A DNA stretch of 36,116 nucleotides, taken from positions 1 through 36,116 of the forward strand of contig CALGGY010000133.1 of the NCBI GenBank assembly GCA_937915785.1, in the 5' to 3' direction. The DNA comes from an uncultured Bacteroidales bacterium. Its GTDB lineage: Bacteria > Bacteroidota > Bacteroidia > Bacteroidales > P3. Below, in pieces: positions 7,405-15,754 of this stretch. The notes under the pieces are model-generated. The model searched no databases. It was not told where the DNA came from and was given only the letters and a program-made list of their open reading frames with translations. The position numbers were made by a program, and so were the translations under genes. Each line of letters opens with the position of its first letter. Positions within the stretch are counted from its first letter, which is position 1.

Positions 7405-7857
7405 ATGGATCAGGACACAAACCAACAATTCGAGCAGCAGCAGGAGCAGTTCCGCATTATGCAGGAAACGGAGCAGAACCGCATCAACTTGGAGATGCAG
7501 GATGATGTAAAGCCATCGAAAAACGGATGGAAGGTTGTTGCAGCCTTTATCATCATTGCAATTGCCCTGTTTTGGGCATTCAGCGCCAAGGCACAGACAA
7601 CAACTTTTATCGACAAGCATGTGGAACAGTGCGCACTCCGAACCGGCGACACCGATGGCGACGGGCATATCTCAAAAGCTGAGGCCGACTCACTCAAACT
7701 CCTTAACCTCACATCTTACCGCACACACATGTTCAGGGTGGAAAGCTACGAGGATTTGGCCAAATTTCCCAACTTGGAAAAACTGTGGCTTGGCGAAAGC
7801 CTCTTGGACACTGTGGACATCTCCAAAAACCTCAATCTGAAATATGTGGCAATATAA
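7405..7857 (+). CDS. membrane-anchored EF-hand / LRR-type protein, truncated by a stop
   Basis: 150 residues. A Gln/Glu-rich cytoplasmic N-terminus (residues 1-45) precedes one hydrophobic segment (VVAAFIIIAIALFWAFSAKA). Next comes an EF-hand/dockerin-like calcium loop, DTDGDGHISKAE, then leucine-rich-repeat-like text (NLEKLWLGESLLDTVDISKN, then NLKYVAI). The order calcium loop then LRR is common in Bacteroidota surface proteins. The frame meets TAA at 7855-7857, yet the next 44 codons remain open and continue the repeat (see the following entry), so the protein is probably shortened by a nonsense mutation. Start chosen at 7405, 24 nt after the predicted transcription start. Function unknown. 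Confidence 0.65.
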   Translation: MDQDTNQQFEQQQEQFRIMQETEQNRINLEMQDDVKPSKNGWKVVAAFIIIAIALFWAFSAKAQTTTFIDKHVEQCALRTGDTDGDGHISKAEADSLKLLNLTSYRTHMFRVESYEDLAKFPNLEKLWLGESLLDTVDISKNLNLKYVAI

Positions 7858-7992
7858 AGCGACAACCTGAAAACAATCGTCATTGCCGTAGGCTGCCACC
7901 CGCAGTTCAACTATCCATACCACAGTGGCGAAATAATTGTAAAACGCATTTTAAATCCCGATGCACCGGGAGCAATGTTTTTCCAATACTAA
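7858..7992 (+). pseudogene. in-frame continuation of the EF-hand/LRR gene beyond the stop
   Basis: Directly after TAA 7855-7857, the same frame reads SDNLKTIVIAVGCHPQF and goes on to TAA at 7990-7992, 8 nt before the next gene starts. NLKTIVIAVGC is the expected next LRR step after NLKYVAI, so the intact gene was probably 7405-7992 (195 codons). Stop readthrough is the alternative. Confidence 0.65.
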
Positions 7993-8000
7993 ATTTCACT

Positions 8001-9758
8001 ATGAAACGTATTATCCTTACTGCCCTGCTTGGCTTTATAACAACAACCCATGCACAGATACCCACTCCCCCGACCCGAGTTGTGCCTCCTGCGGTGTGAA
8101 CCTGCGAAAGAACGAACCCCACAAGTCGTGGTGCGAATACGTAACGCACTCCTCGGACGATGACGAGGCAACTCCACAGAAACCGCAACCCCAACCCCAA
8201 CCATCCACCACAACTACGCCAAAGCCTCAGCCCTCCACCCATCTGCAGGACTACAAGCCGGCTCCCGAAAAAACTGAGGCACAGATACGAGATGAAAGGG
8301 GCGAGGGATATCAACGAATGTACCGCAATGGCGAAATTTCGTATGACTATATGGAAATGAATCTGTCGGATGTCATTGATTTTATTGGCGACTACTCTAC
8401 TTACAACGTGGCAGGCAAGGGCGTGGGGATGTGGTTTCGCAACCCAAACGCCGACTATAAAACAAACATGAACAAAAAATGGCTCTACTCTCCGCACTAC
8501 GAACGAATCCACATTGCAAACGGCAAAAGAGCGGCTATGCAGCTGAAAACCACCAAGAAATGGGGCATCGAGAATTACGAAAAACACGAAAACCTTGTCA
8601 ATTTCGAGTACGACGAGAAAAATATTTTTCCGAAAGCTGGCTAAGATTTCCGGCTTACTTCCTAAACCAGAAGGACGAGCTGGGCCGCGACCGCTGGTAT
8701 CTGTACGACGGCAACGACTTCACCTTGGAGTTCCCTTTCAAATCGGTAGAGCTTAAAAGCGAAATATCGCCCTACTATCGCGCTTACGCACAGACACTTG
8801 GCGGCGATTGGTATCTTATCTCCGGTTTCCAAAAAGATCCGGGCAACCTGAATATTCTCGGACCTTTCAAAGAGTTGTCCGAAAACACTATCTGCTCCAA
8901 CACCAAACATCTCATCGTATCAAAAATCGACTACGACGGACGCGAACGCTACGGCATCATGAACTTGGACGGCCAACTGCTTTACAACTTCGAATACGAC
9001 AAAATTGAACATTCGCCCTCCTCGCTTGCCAACTATGTGAAAGTGTGGAAGAACGGTCATATGGGCGTGCTCGAACTGATGTCGATGAAAGGTCGGGACG
9101 GAAAGGAGTACAAGCGCTATGTGGAGTGTGTGAAACCGCAGTATGACATGTTCAAGACTTCCCCAGCGTGTGGGTTTCCAAACAGTCGAGGAGTTTCAGC
9201 TACTGCGTGGTTGGCAACAACGACCGTTATGCGCTGACACTCGGCGATATATATGCTCCCATCACCCTGCCTACCATCTACACTCTGAACGAGGTGGAAC
9301 AGTTTGCCGAACGCTTTTTCACCGAAGGTGCGAACAGCAAACCGCTAAAAGAAAACAAAGACATGGATTTCAAGCAGTTCTGTGAAGTGCGAGCCATAAA
9401 TTTGTACAAAGAGCTGAAAAACAATGCCATCACCGCTTCGGACGTTGAGTCGATGATAAACGAGGACCGACTGATGAAAGACTATCTTTTTAGTCAAACA
9501 CAGCAACGCCAGCACTAACTCAAACTGGGCAAATACGACGAGGCAAAACAGGCCTTCGATGTGAAATCGCCTTGGGGAACCATATCGTTGCCTGTACCAA
9601 AAGACGAAGCCGAGAGCGTGAAAAAGGGCTGGAAAAGCAGTCTTTCCGACCACACCATACGTCCTTGCCTGCAACTCAACCCCGACACCTACCGCCCCGT
9701 GATGTGGAACGTGCAGGCGCTTGTAAACGGCAAATACTACGGCTACAGGGAACAATAG
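8001..9758 (+). pseudogene. secreted zinc-ribbon / WG-repeat protein, broken in four places
   Basis: Reconstructed product of about 585 residues. The ATG at 8001 gives a Sec signal peptide (MKRIILTALLGFITTTHAQ). After a one-base loss in the C5 run at 8067-8071, the frame continues as a CASCGVNLRKNEPHKSWC zinc-ribbon-like motif, a Pro/Gln-rich linker and the first WG-like repeats (KWGIENYEK). A second one-base loss in the A5-T-A-T5 run at 8618-8629 shifts into WYLYDGNDF and RYGIMNLDGQLLYNFEYDKI. A third in C4 at 9161-9164 shifts into SVWVSKQSRSFSYCVVGNN. An in-frame TAA at 9516-9518 interrupts the TPR-like LKLGKYDEAKQAF, and the frame finally ends at TAG 9756-9758. WG (KWG) repeats form beta-propeller-like secreted proteins of unknown role. 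Individual fragments lack a coherent start, so I treat this as one decayed gene. Confidence 0.8.
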
Positions 9759-9779
9759 CCAACAATAACGTGCACTGAT

Positions 9780-10223
9780 ATGAGAACACTTTTCATCATA
9801 TTGTTTGCCTCCATAGCACTGCAAAGCACTTCGCCCGAAGAGATGTACGGCGCCTACGACCGCGACGGAAAATACCAAGCCATGCGTGAGCAGATGGACC
9901 AAGTGATACAACTGCAGACCGAAGCCGAACAGCAGCGCAACACACAAAAAGCTCTTATCCTTGGCATTTCCATTGTCATCGGCCTAATCCCCATGGTAGT
10001 GGTTGGGCGGAAAATAGCAAAAGAACGCAGCTGGGAAAACGACCCGCAGGGCATTCGCAAAGCCTTGGCCATAGCTTTGGCCGGCGGCGCGGCTCTTTTC
10101 GCACTCAACTACGCCGTGTTATACTTCAAGGTGACACACAACGAGGTGTTCATGATAGTTTTCCCCGCACTCTTAGCCATCGCCGCCATCGCTATTTTTG
10201 TGATAGGAATGAGGAAGAAGTGA
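9780..10223 (+). CDS. small membrane protein of unknown function
   Basis: 147 residues with no family I recognise. A cleavable or anchoring N-terminal hydrophobic segment (about 1-18) is followed by a hydrophilic, Gln/Glu-rich, possibly helical stretch (EEMYGAYDRDGKYQAMREQMDQ begins it). Three further hydrophobic helices follow at about 58-78, 95-117 and 122-143, and the protein ends in MRKK. It starts 21 nt after the broken WG-repeat gene and is probably cotranscribed with it. Unlike its upstream neighbours it is intact. The 162 nt up to the convergent gene at 10386 hold only imprecise AT-rich repeats of TAATG/GGAATTAG type near 10225-10260. Confidence 0.65.
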   Translation: MRTLFIILFASIALQSTSPEEMYGAYDRDGKYQAMREQMDQVIQLQTEAEQQRNTQKALILGISIVIGLIPMVVVGRKIAKERSWENDPQGIRKALAIALAGGAALFALNYAVLYFKVTHNEVFMIVFPALLAIAAIAIFVIGMRKK

Positions 10224-10385
10224 GTAATGAGGAATTAGTAATGGATAATGAGCAATAACAAGTAAATGTCTTGCATCCAACATCCACAATCCTGACAAAA
10301 CCAACAAAGTCAGCCCAATTGCAGATTGCACATTGGCATTGCGCCAGCCAATTTCAACCTTCAACTCTCAACTTTAAACTAAAAA

Positions 10386-10949
10386 CTATCCAAGTATTTC
10401 CATTATAAACGGTTTCAGCTCTCCGAAACGAGTGAAATGGTGGCCGCAGTTGTCCATTTCTATCACCCTGCCACAGTTGGCGAAACGCTGTTTGGTAGGT
10501 TCGTGGCTGCCCAAAAGGTCGTCGTCGAGGGCAAGGGCGAGATTGATGTTTTTGTTGGGCAACGGCAGTTTTTCGAAAACGTTTTCCTGCAAATAACGGT
10601 ATTTGGGCAGGAAATTGTCGTAAAAATCGGGGTCGTCGTGGCGTTGAACCATGTGGGTGAACAGTTCCACGGAGTTGGTAACGGGATTTACGGCAAGCAC
10701 AGGCACATCGGCGTAGGCCGTAAGCAGAAGCGAATAATAACCGCCAGTGCTGCTGCCAACCGCAAGCCGCACATCGTTGGACTTCACAATATCCACAATA
10801 CGCTGCAAAACCTCGCGCGGGTCGGTGGTACGGTAGTTGAAAGTAGGACTGATGAAATCGTAATCCGGAAACATGGCATTAAGTTGCAACGCCTTGTGAG
10901 CACTGCCGTTGGAGTTGTATCCGTGCAGGTAAAGCAATGTTTTTTTCAT
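10386..10949 (-). CDS. YqiA/YcfP-like alpha/beta-fold hydrolase (esterase)
   Basis: 187 residues, the size of the YqiA/YcfP (UPF0227) esterases. The N-terminus LLYLHGYNSN has the HG oxyanion-hole motif. GSSTGGYYSLLLT holds the nucleophile elbow G-x-S-x-G with its Ser near residue 67. LALDDDLLG supplies the acid region and NCGHHFTRFGE the catalytic His near the C-terminus. Likely a small cytoplasmic carboxylesterase; the substrate is not known for the family. It is the last gene of the minus-strand group that begins with the GNAT gene at 13450, separated by 70 nt from rlmH. Confidence 0.8.
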   Translation of the reverse strand: MKKTLLYLHGYNSNGSAHKALQLNAMFPDYDFISPTFNYRTTDPREVLQRIVDIVKSNDVRLAVGSSTGGYYSLLLTAYADVPVLAVNPVTNSVELFTHMVQRHDDPDFYDNFLPKYRYLQENVFEKLPLPNKNINLALALDDDLLGSHEPTKQRFANCGRVIEMDNCGHHFTRFGELKPFIMEILG

Positions 10950-11019
10950 GTTATATCTATCGTTTTTGGGGGTTATTTTTAATTGTAACTACATTTCGCA
11001 TTATTGCAAAATTGCCTTT

Positions 11020-11493
11020 TCAATCGTTGTGATAAGGTTCGTTTTTCAGTATTGTGAAAGCTCGGTAAAGCTGTTCCACAAAGAAAAGCCGCACCATCTG
11101 ATGCGAGAAAGTCATCTGCGAAAGAGCTATCTTGCCGTTGGCACGTGCGTACACGTCGGGCGAAAAGCCGAAAGCCCCGCCTACCACAAAGGTCAGTCGC
11201 CGTATGCCGCTGTTCATCTGCTTTTGCAGGAACTGGGCAAACCCTTTCGATGTGTTCTCCATGCCGTGCTCGTCGAGCAGAATAACGCAGTCCGTTTTTT
11301 CCAACGCTTTGATTATCAGAACGCCTTCCCGCCCCTTAACATCGTCTGGCGAGAGATTTTTTGATTCTTTGAGCGCAGGTATCACAGTCATCTCGAAATT
11401 AACATAATGAGACAATCGCTTGACGTACAAGTCGATGCCTTGCTGAAGATATTTCTCGTCGGTTTTGGCCACCACGAGCAGCTGAATGTTCAT
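11020..11493 (-). CDS. rlmH: 23S rRNA (pseudouridine1915-N3) methyltransferase
   Basis: SPOUT-class enzyme that methylates pseudouridine 1915 of helix 69 in the assembled 70S ribosome. The 157-residue length is exactly that of the family. Motifs visible are CVILLDEHGMENTSKGFAQF, the trefoil-knot SAM site LTFVVGGAFGFSPDVY and the C-terminal ALSQMTFSHQMVRLFFVEQLYRAFTI followed by PYH, all near-invariant in RlmH. The start codon overlaps the stop of the upstream methyltransferase by ATGA (11490-11493), indicating translational coupling. Confidence 0.97.
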   Translation of the reverse strand: MNIQLLVVAKTDEKYLQQGIDLYVKRLSHYVNFEMTVIPALKESKNLSPDDVKGREGVLIIKALEKTDCVILLDEHGMENTSKGFAQFLQKQMNSGIRRLTFVVGGAFGFSPDVYARANGKIALSQMTFSHQMVRLFFVEQLYRAFTILKNEPYHND

Positions 11494-12488
11494 TGTTCGA
11501 AATTTTGGGGTTTCACATCAATGGTTACGAAGGGGGCAAAAAAGCGGGCTGCCACGCCTCCGTTGCGAAGCAAAAAATTCAAACAAGCCGACACTTTGCC
11601 TTTCACTCCTTTGGCATGCATGTTGTAGAATCCGTTGCTCACCGTTATACGGAAATCGCTCATCGACAGAATTTTACGATAATCGGAGAAAGGCAGCACT
11701 CGCTCGGTCCAGCTGCCGGTTTCGGGGTCGCAGGTATTGTATTGGTCCACCTCCTCGTTTTCGCGCCGGAGTTCCACAGCACTTTCTATATCACTGTAAA
11801 TCAAGCCTCTGGTATTTTTAGCCCAATATTGCAGCTCGGGTACTGAAAGTTGCGGAAAACGCTGGCGTATAAAATCGTAGCGCTTTTGGCAAAAGCCCGG
11901 ATGCTGTTCGTCGCCCACCTCGTCGGAGAGCATAACTTTGCGCAACTTGCGCACTTTCAGCAGGTTGTCGGGATTTGACGCTGTGGTAAAAACCATCTGC
12001 ATGGTGGGATTTATCATCTTGAGGTCTGTGAAAAATGGGGTAAGGTCGTAGATGTGTTCGATAACGTCAACGGCGGCCAAATAGTCTGGTTTTACGCCAT
12101 TTTGCAAGCACCACTGCCGGAGCACGTCGGAGCCACCGCACAATACCTCGTCGGGACCGTCGCGAAGAAGTTCTTTCAGCTGCTCGGCCACCCGCACCGA
12201 TTCGGCATTATGGTCCACATAAATAACTTTGGCAAAGCCCATAGCCTTGGCAAAATAGGAAAGAAAAGCCAGTCCGCCGCCATAGTCCACCAGAACGGAA
12301 TGCTGCGGATTGGCGAAACGCTCCAAACAATCGGCATAAATATCGGCATAATAGTCGATTGTGGCAATTTTTGACTTTATGCTACAGACAGCCCCGGCAG
12401 AAACGGGAAGTTTGTCCAAGTCGATATTTTTCAATGCGTTGCACGTTTTTTCGAACTTTGCTTCAGTGTTGGCCTGTTTTCTTTTCAT
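11490..12488 (-). CDS. class I SAM-dependent methyltransferase, unknown substrate
   Basis: 332 residues. The Rossmann-fold SAM site is visible: motif I VLVDYGGGLAFLSYFAKAMG (around residue 66, with GGG in place of the usual GxGxG), motif II acidic end VIYVDHN, and the DVIEHIYDL motif IV that is typical of small-molecule or sugar-modifying enzymes. The ~130-residue C-terminal region has no assignable domain. It overlaps both neighbours by ATGA, the GNAT gene upstream and rlmH downstream, so all three are probably translated in step. The substrate is unknown; the partnership with a FemAB-like acyltransferase hints at a surface or cell-wall metabolite rather than rRNA. Confidence 0.75.
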   Translation of the reverse strand: MKRKQANTEAKFEKTCNALKNIDLDKLPVSAGAVCSIKSKIATIDYYADIYADCLERFANPQHSVLVDYGGGLAFLSYFAKAMGFAKVIYVDHNAESVRVAEQLKELLRDGPDEVLCGGSDVLRQWCLQNGVKPDYLAAVDVIEHIYDLTPFFTDLKMINPTMQMVFTTASNPDNLLKVRKLRKVMLSDEVGDEQHPGFCQKRYDFIRQRFPQLSVPELQYWAKNTRGLIYSDIESAVELRRENEEVDQYNTCDPETGSWTERVLPFSDYRKILSMSDFRITVSNGFYNMHAKGVKGKVSACLNFLLRNGGVAARFFAPFVTIDVKPQNFEQ

Positions 12489-13450
12489 CCTATCATTTTT
12501 TTAAGTTTAAGCAACGTATTGAATCCCAAACTGCTACTTTTCGTAATTTGGAAATATGGCACTTGCTTTGTACCGTAGTATCGGAACGAGTATTCCACGT
12601 TTTCGTCCATACTTCCTTCAAAATCAAATACTTTCACCTTATCGGAAAGCCATTTTATAATATTCCACACAAGCAGTGCGGTCATGCCGTGGATATTCTG
12701 CTGGCGGTCGTAGGCGGACATCAGCGCGTAGGCGGTACAACTGTCGTAGGCCACAAAATAGGCTGCCACGAGATTACCCTGCAAGTCCTCCATTCCGGCC
12801 AAAAGTCCTTGCTGTCGGCTCACCGCCTCGCTACACACACGCACCACAAGACTGCGTGACAGAAGCTCCTCCCCTCCCCTGCTCTGCCAATAGCGGGCAT
12901 GGAAATCGTAGAACCTTTCGGGCGAGAGGTCGAAAAACACGCGGTATTTGTCCTGCAAGGCCAATATTTTGGTCTGCCGGCGTTTTTTGTCCATATTGGC
13001 AAACACAACATCCAGATTGTCAATACCTTGAATTTGATACGTATAACGCGTAGTCTGCCGGTAGCCTTTCCAGTAAAAGGGCAACCAGTTGGTGAATGCC
13101 GGTGCAAAGTTGACACACAAATAACTCAGTTTCAAGCCTTTCAGCCTGTCGGCAAACTGCGAGCACACTTTCTTTTCGAAACTCAGCCGTTCGTTTTCGG
13201 TCTTGAAATCGGTTTTCAGGTACCACACACCTCCAAACTGCGTCATCTGCGGCTGAAGTATATATCTCATCCACAGCTTTTTACCAATCAAAAAAGGCAT
13301 CACGGCCTGCACTTCGCCCTCGCCGTTGCGATACAGCATCACGTCCCACCTTTTGCCGGCGCACACAGCCTCCATCCACCAATGTTGCAAAAACAATGGT
13401 ATTTCGGGATGCCATTCGCAAAGCTGTCTATATTGCTCTTTTTCTGTCAT
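12485..13450 (-). CDS. FemAB-like GNAT-fold acyltransferase
   Basis: 321 residues resembling the GNAT/FemAB-related family (acetyltransf_6 type) found in Bacteroidota surface-modification loci. N-terminal PLFLQHWWMEAV and VMPFLIGKKLWMRYILQP begin the first GNAT-like half. MDKKRRQTKILAL and LVAAYFVAYDSCTAYALMSAYD continue into the second, which ends in the conserved DFEGSMDENVEYSFRYYGTK and PYFQITK. Family members transfer aminoacyl or acyl groups to cell-envelope precursors, but the substrate here cannot be told. It is the first gene of the group GNAT-methyltransferase-rlmH(-esterase). A terminator stem lies only 13 nt upstream of its start. Confidence 0.75.
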   Translation of the reverse strand: MTEKEQYRQLCEWHPEIPLFLQHWWMEAVCAGKRWDVMLYRNGEGEVQAVMPFLIGKKLWMRYILQPQMTQFGGVWYLKTDFKTENERLSFEKKVCSQFADRLKGLKLSYLCVNFAPAFTNWLPFYWKGYRQTTRYTYQIQGIDNLDVVFANMDKKRRQTKILALQDKYRVFFDLSPERFYDFHARYWQSRGGEELLSRSLVVRVCSEAVSRQQGLLAGMEDLQGNLVAAYFVAYDSCTAYALMSAYDRQQNIHGMTALLVWNIIKWLSDKVKVFDFEGSMDENVEYSFRYYGTKQVPYFQITKSSSLGFNTLLKLKKMIG

Positions 13451-13462
13451 TTACAAAAAAGA

Positions 13463-13491
13463 AAAGCAACAGATCAATAGTCCGTTGCTTT
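13463..13491 (-). terminator. rho-independent terminator (bidirectional) after the OmpA-family gene
   Basis: AAAGCAAC (13463-13470) pairs with GTTGCTTT (13484-13491) around a 13-nt loop, with T runs on both strands. It lies between the stop of the OmpA-family gene (13511) and the start of the GNAT gene (13450), separating the two minus-strand units. Confidence 0.7.
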
Positions 13492-13510
13492 TTTTGGTAT
13501 ATCACACAAA

Positions 13511-14452
13511 TTACTGAATTACAACATCTACGCGGTTGTTGGCCACCTTGCCTTCGTAAGTGAGGTTGTCGCCAATGGGGTTTTCGGAGCCGAGAGCCTC
13601 AATTTCGATACGATGAGGTACTATGTTGCGTTTTACCAAGGCGTTGCGAATGGCCTCGGCGCGTTTTTTGGAGATGGCTATGTTGTACGTTTCGGTGCCG
13701 TTGTCGTCGGTGTAGCTTTTGAGCAGCACTTCCAGCCGGTCGTTCTCTTTCAGGTATTCGGCAAGCTCGTCAAGCTCCTTGTCGAAAGATGCCATAAGCT
13801 CGGTGCTGTTTGGCAGGAACTTGATGGTTTTGAAAGTTTTGGCACCTTCGGCGGCGTTGGGGAAGAAATCTATTTTCTTTGTGGCAAAGAACAGCACTTC
13901 GCCCACAATGATGATGTCGTCGGTAGGTTTCTGCATGGTTACGTAGTCGGAGCCGTACCAATAGCGGTAATCGATTTGCGCCACCTGAATGGTGATTTTG
14001 TTGCGGTACTCGCGCAGTTTCATCCATGCGGAGAAATTTTCAAGAGCCTCTTTGGCAGCTTGCGAGGCCCGTTCCTCCAACTGCATGCGTTTCACCTTGT
14101 CGGTGATGGAGGGGTTGATGGCGTATATGGCACAGATTTTCACCGGCACACGGCTGTTGGTTTCCAAAAAGTTCATCACGGGCCTGAACTCGCCCCAAAT
14201 TTCCTGACGGGAGTCTTTTATGGGCTTGTCGGCATCATTTATCGAATTGAATGTCAAATAATTGAAATTGCAGAAATATTTCTTTTTGGTGTTGAAGGTG
14301 GTGAAACGCCAAACCGAGTCGAAATCGGTTTGGCGGACTTTTTTCTTGCCTTCCAAGATGGGGTTCACTTCCTTTTTGCCTTTTTTCTGAGCCTCCACTA
14401 CCGATGGGGCTATCAAAAGCAGTGCTGCAACAAGAATGAGTATCCGTTTCAT
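13511..14452 (-). CDS. OmpA-family periplasmic/outer-membrane protein
   Basis: 313 residues with a Sec signal peptide (MKRILILVAALLLIAPSVVEAQ). The N-terminal ~190 residues are a Bacteroidota-specific region without a known domain. From about residue 205 a peptidoglycan-binding OmpA C-terminal domain follows: KFLPNSTELMASFDKELDELAEYL, then EVLLKSYTDDNGTE, NIAISKKRAEAIRNAL and NNRVDVVIQ. The SKKRAEAIRNAL helix and terminal NRVDV are the family signature. It would tie the outer membrane to peptidoglycan. It starts 20 nt after ftsE and is likely cotranscribed with it; the stem at 13463-13491 ends the unit. Confidence 0.85.
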   Translation of the reverse strand: MKRILILVAALLLIAPSVVEAQKKGKKEVNPILEGKKKVRQTDFDSVWRFTTFNTKKKYFCNFNYLTFNSINDADKPIKDSRQEIWGEFRPVMNFLETNSRVPVKICAIYAINPSITDKVKRMQLEERASQAAKEALENFSAWMKLREYRNKITIQVAQIDYRYWYGSDYVTMQKPTDDIIIVGEVLFFATKKIDFFPNAAEGAKTFKTIKFLPNSTELMASFDKELDELAEYLKENDRLEVLLKSYTDDNGTETYNIAISKKRAEAIRNALVKRNIVPHRIEIEALGSENPIGDNLTYEGKVANNRVDVVIQ

Positions 14453-14472
14453 GGCTGTATGTTTTTTGGTGG

Positions 14473-15162
14473 TTAATCGTTTATTTTATTGGGTTCTAAA
14501 ACAGAGTGGTTTTCGCAATAAAGCAGGCGGGCTTTGAATTTGTCAATCATGATGTAGTCGTGGGTGGAGATTAGGAGTGTGGTCTGGTACTCGCGGTTGA
14601 TGTTCACAAAGAGGTTCATTATTTCCTCAGAGGTCTGAGGGTCGAGGTTGCCGGTGGGTTCGTCGGCAAGTATCAGTTCGGGGTTGTTGAGCAGGGCGCG
14701 CGCTATGCCTACCCGTTGCTGTTCGCCTTCGCTGAGGCGGTAAATGGGGTACAACAGTTTGTCGGGCAGCCCCACCGATTCGATAACTTTCTGTATGCGG
14801 TCGTTGATGTCGCTGCGGTTTTTCCAACCGGTGGCACGCATCACAAACGAGAGGTTGTCGTACACGTTGCGGTCGGTGAGGAGCTTGAAATTCTGGAACA
14901 CAATGCCTATCTTGCGACGCAGCAAGGGAATTTTGGATTTTTTAATCTTGGCCACATCAAAGCCGCACACGTAGGCCTCGCCTTCGGAGATGCGTGTGTC
15001 GGCGTACAACGAGCGGAACAACGAGGTTTTGCCCGCGCCGCTTTTGCCTATCAGATACACAAACTCGCCTTTGTTTATGCTCAGACTGACGTTTTGCAGT
15101 ATCGGGTAGTCGTCGTTTTTTATGGTTGCGTGCTGCAACAGTATTATGGGTTGTGTGTCCAT
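14473..15162 (-). CDS. ftsE: cell division ATP-binding protein FtsE-like ABC ATPase
   Basis: 229 residues, a single ABC ATPase of the MacB/FtsE/LolD group. Walker A GKSGAGKTS (39-47), Q-loop Gln90 in KIGIVFQNFKLL, signature LSEGEQQ (143-149), Walker B LILADEP (163-169) and the H-loop His201 in STHD are all intact. FtsE with the membrane partner FtsX activates septal peptidoglycan hydrolases in the divisome. The GKSGAGKTSLFRSLY and VYDNLSFVMRATGW wording favours FtsE. No FtsX is next to it, as is usual in Bacteroidota, so a LolD-like ATPase cannot be fully excluded. The OmpA-family gene follows at 20 nt. Confidence 0.85.
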   Translation of the reverse strand: MDTQPIILLQHATIKNDDYPILQNVSLSINKGEFVYLIGKSGAGKTSLFRSLYADTRISEGEAYVCGFDVAKIKKSKIPLLRRKIGIVFQNFKLLTDRNVYDNLSFVMRATGWKNRSDINDRIQKVIESVGLPDKLLYPIYRLSEGEQQRVGIARALLNNPELILADEPTGNLDPQTSEEIMNLFVNINREYQTTLLISTHDYIMIDKFKARLLYCENHSVLEPNKIND

Positions 15163-15229
15163 TTTTGGGGTTTAATTACTTATACGTTAGTTTGTCGGTT
15201 TTATTGCCTTTTTATTACGCAAAAATCGT

Positions 15230-15745
15230 TTATTCGATAAATTCCATCAGTTCGCGTTCCACGTTCACGGTTATCACCGACGACACGCAGTTGATACGCA
15301 CGGCGAAGTTGCCGTTTTTGTCGTTGGATACGAGTTCGCCCTCCAGTCCGTCGAACACTCCGCCGGAGATGAGCCTCACGCGGGCGCCTTTTTTCAGCAG
15401 TGCGTTGTTTTGCACAAAGAGTTCCTTTTCCGAAGCTATCAAGCGTCGTATGGCGTCTATCTCCTTCTCAGTGAGCTCGGCTATCTCGTCGCCAAAACGC
15501 ACATAGCGGGTGATGCCCGGCTGTTCCAGCACGCTGTACAGCTGGTTGAACTTTATCCGCACAAAGATATAGGAGTTGAAAAGCGGCATCTCGACCCATT
15601 TCTTGCGGTCGTGCCATTTGCGCAGCTGGCGTTGCAGTGGCAGATACGGCTCAAAACCCTGACGCAAAAGCAGCGCGTTCACCTGCTTTTCGGCGCGTGG
15701 CTTGGTGTAGAAGGTTACCCAATGGAAGTCCGTATCGTTCTGCAT
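15230..15745 (-). CDS. UpxY-type NusG-paralogue transcription antiterminator
   Basis: 171 residues. The N-terminal NGN domain (HWVTFYTKPRAEKQVNALL, then LPLQRQLRKWHDRKKWVEMPL and NSYIFVRI) and C-terminal KOW domain (KKGARVRLISGGVFDGLEGEL) are those of the specialised NusG paralogues of Bacteroidota. In Bacteroides, UpxY proteins prevent early termination in the untranslated leader of capsular polysaccharide operons. Housekeeping NusG sits elsewhere (secE-rplK), so this is a specialised copy. Here there is no polysaccharide operon downstream: ftsE follows after 67 nt and the coiled-coil protein precedes it by 9 nt. Confidence 0.88.
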   Translation of the reverse strand: MQNDTDFHWVTFYTKPRAEKQVNALLLRQGFEPYLPLQRQLRKWHDRKKWVEMPLFNSYIFVRIKFNQLYSVLEQPGITRYVRFGDEIAELTEKEIDAIRRLIASEKELFVQNNALLKKGARVRLISGGVFDGLEGELVSNDKNGNFAVRINCVSSVITVNVERELMEFIE

Positions 15746-15754
15746 CTGTGGTGG

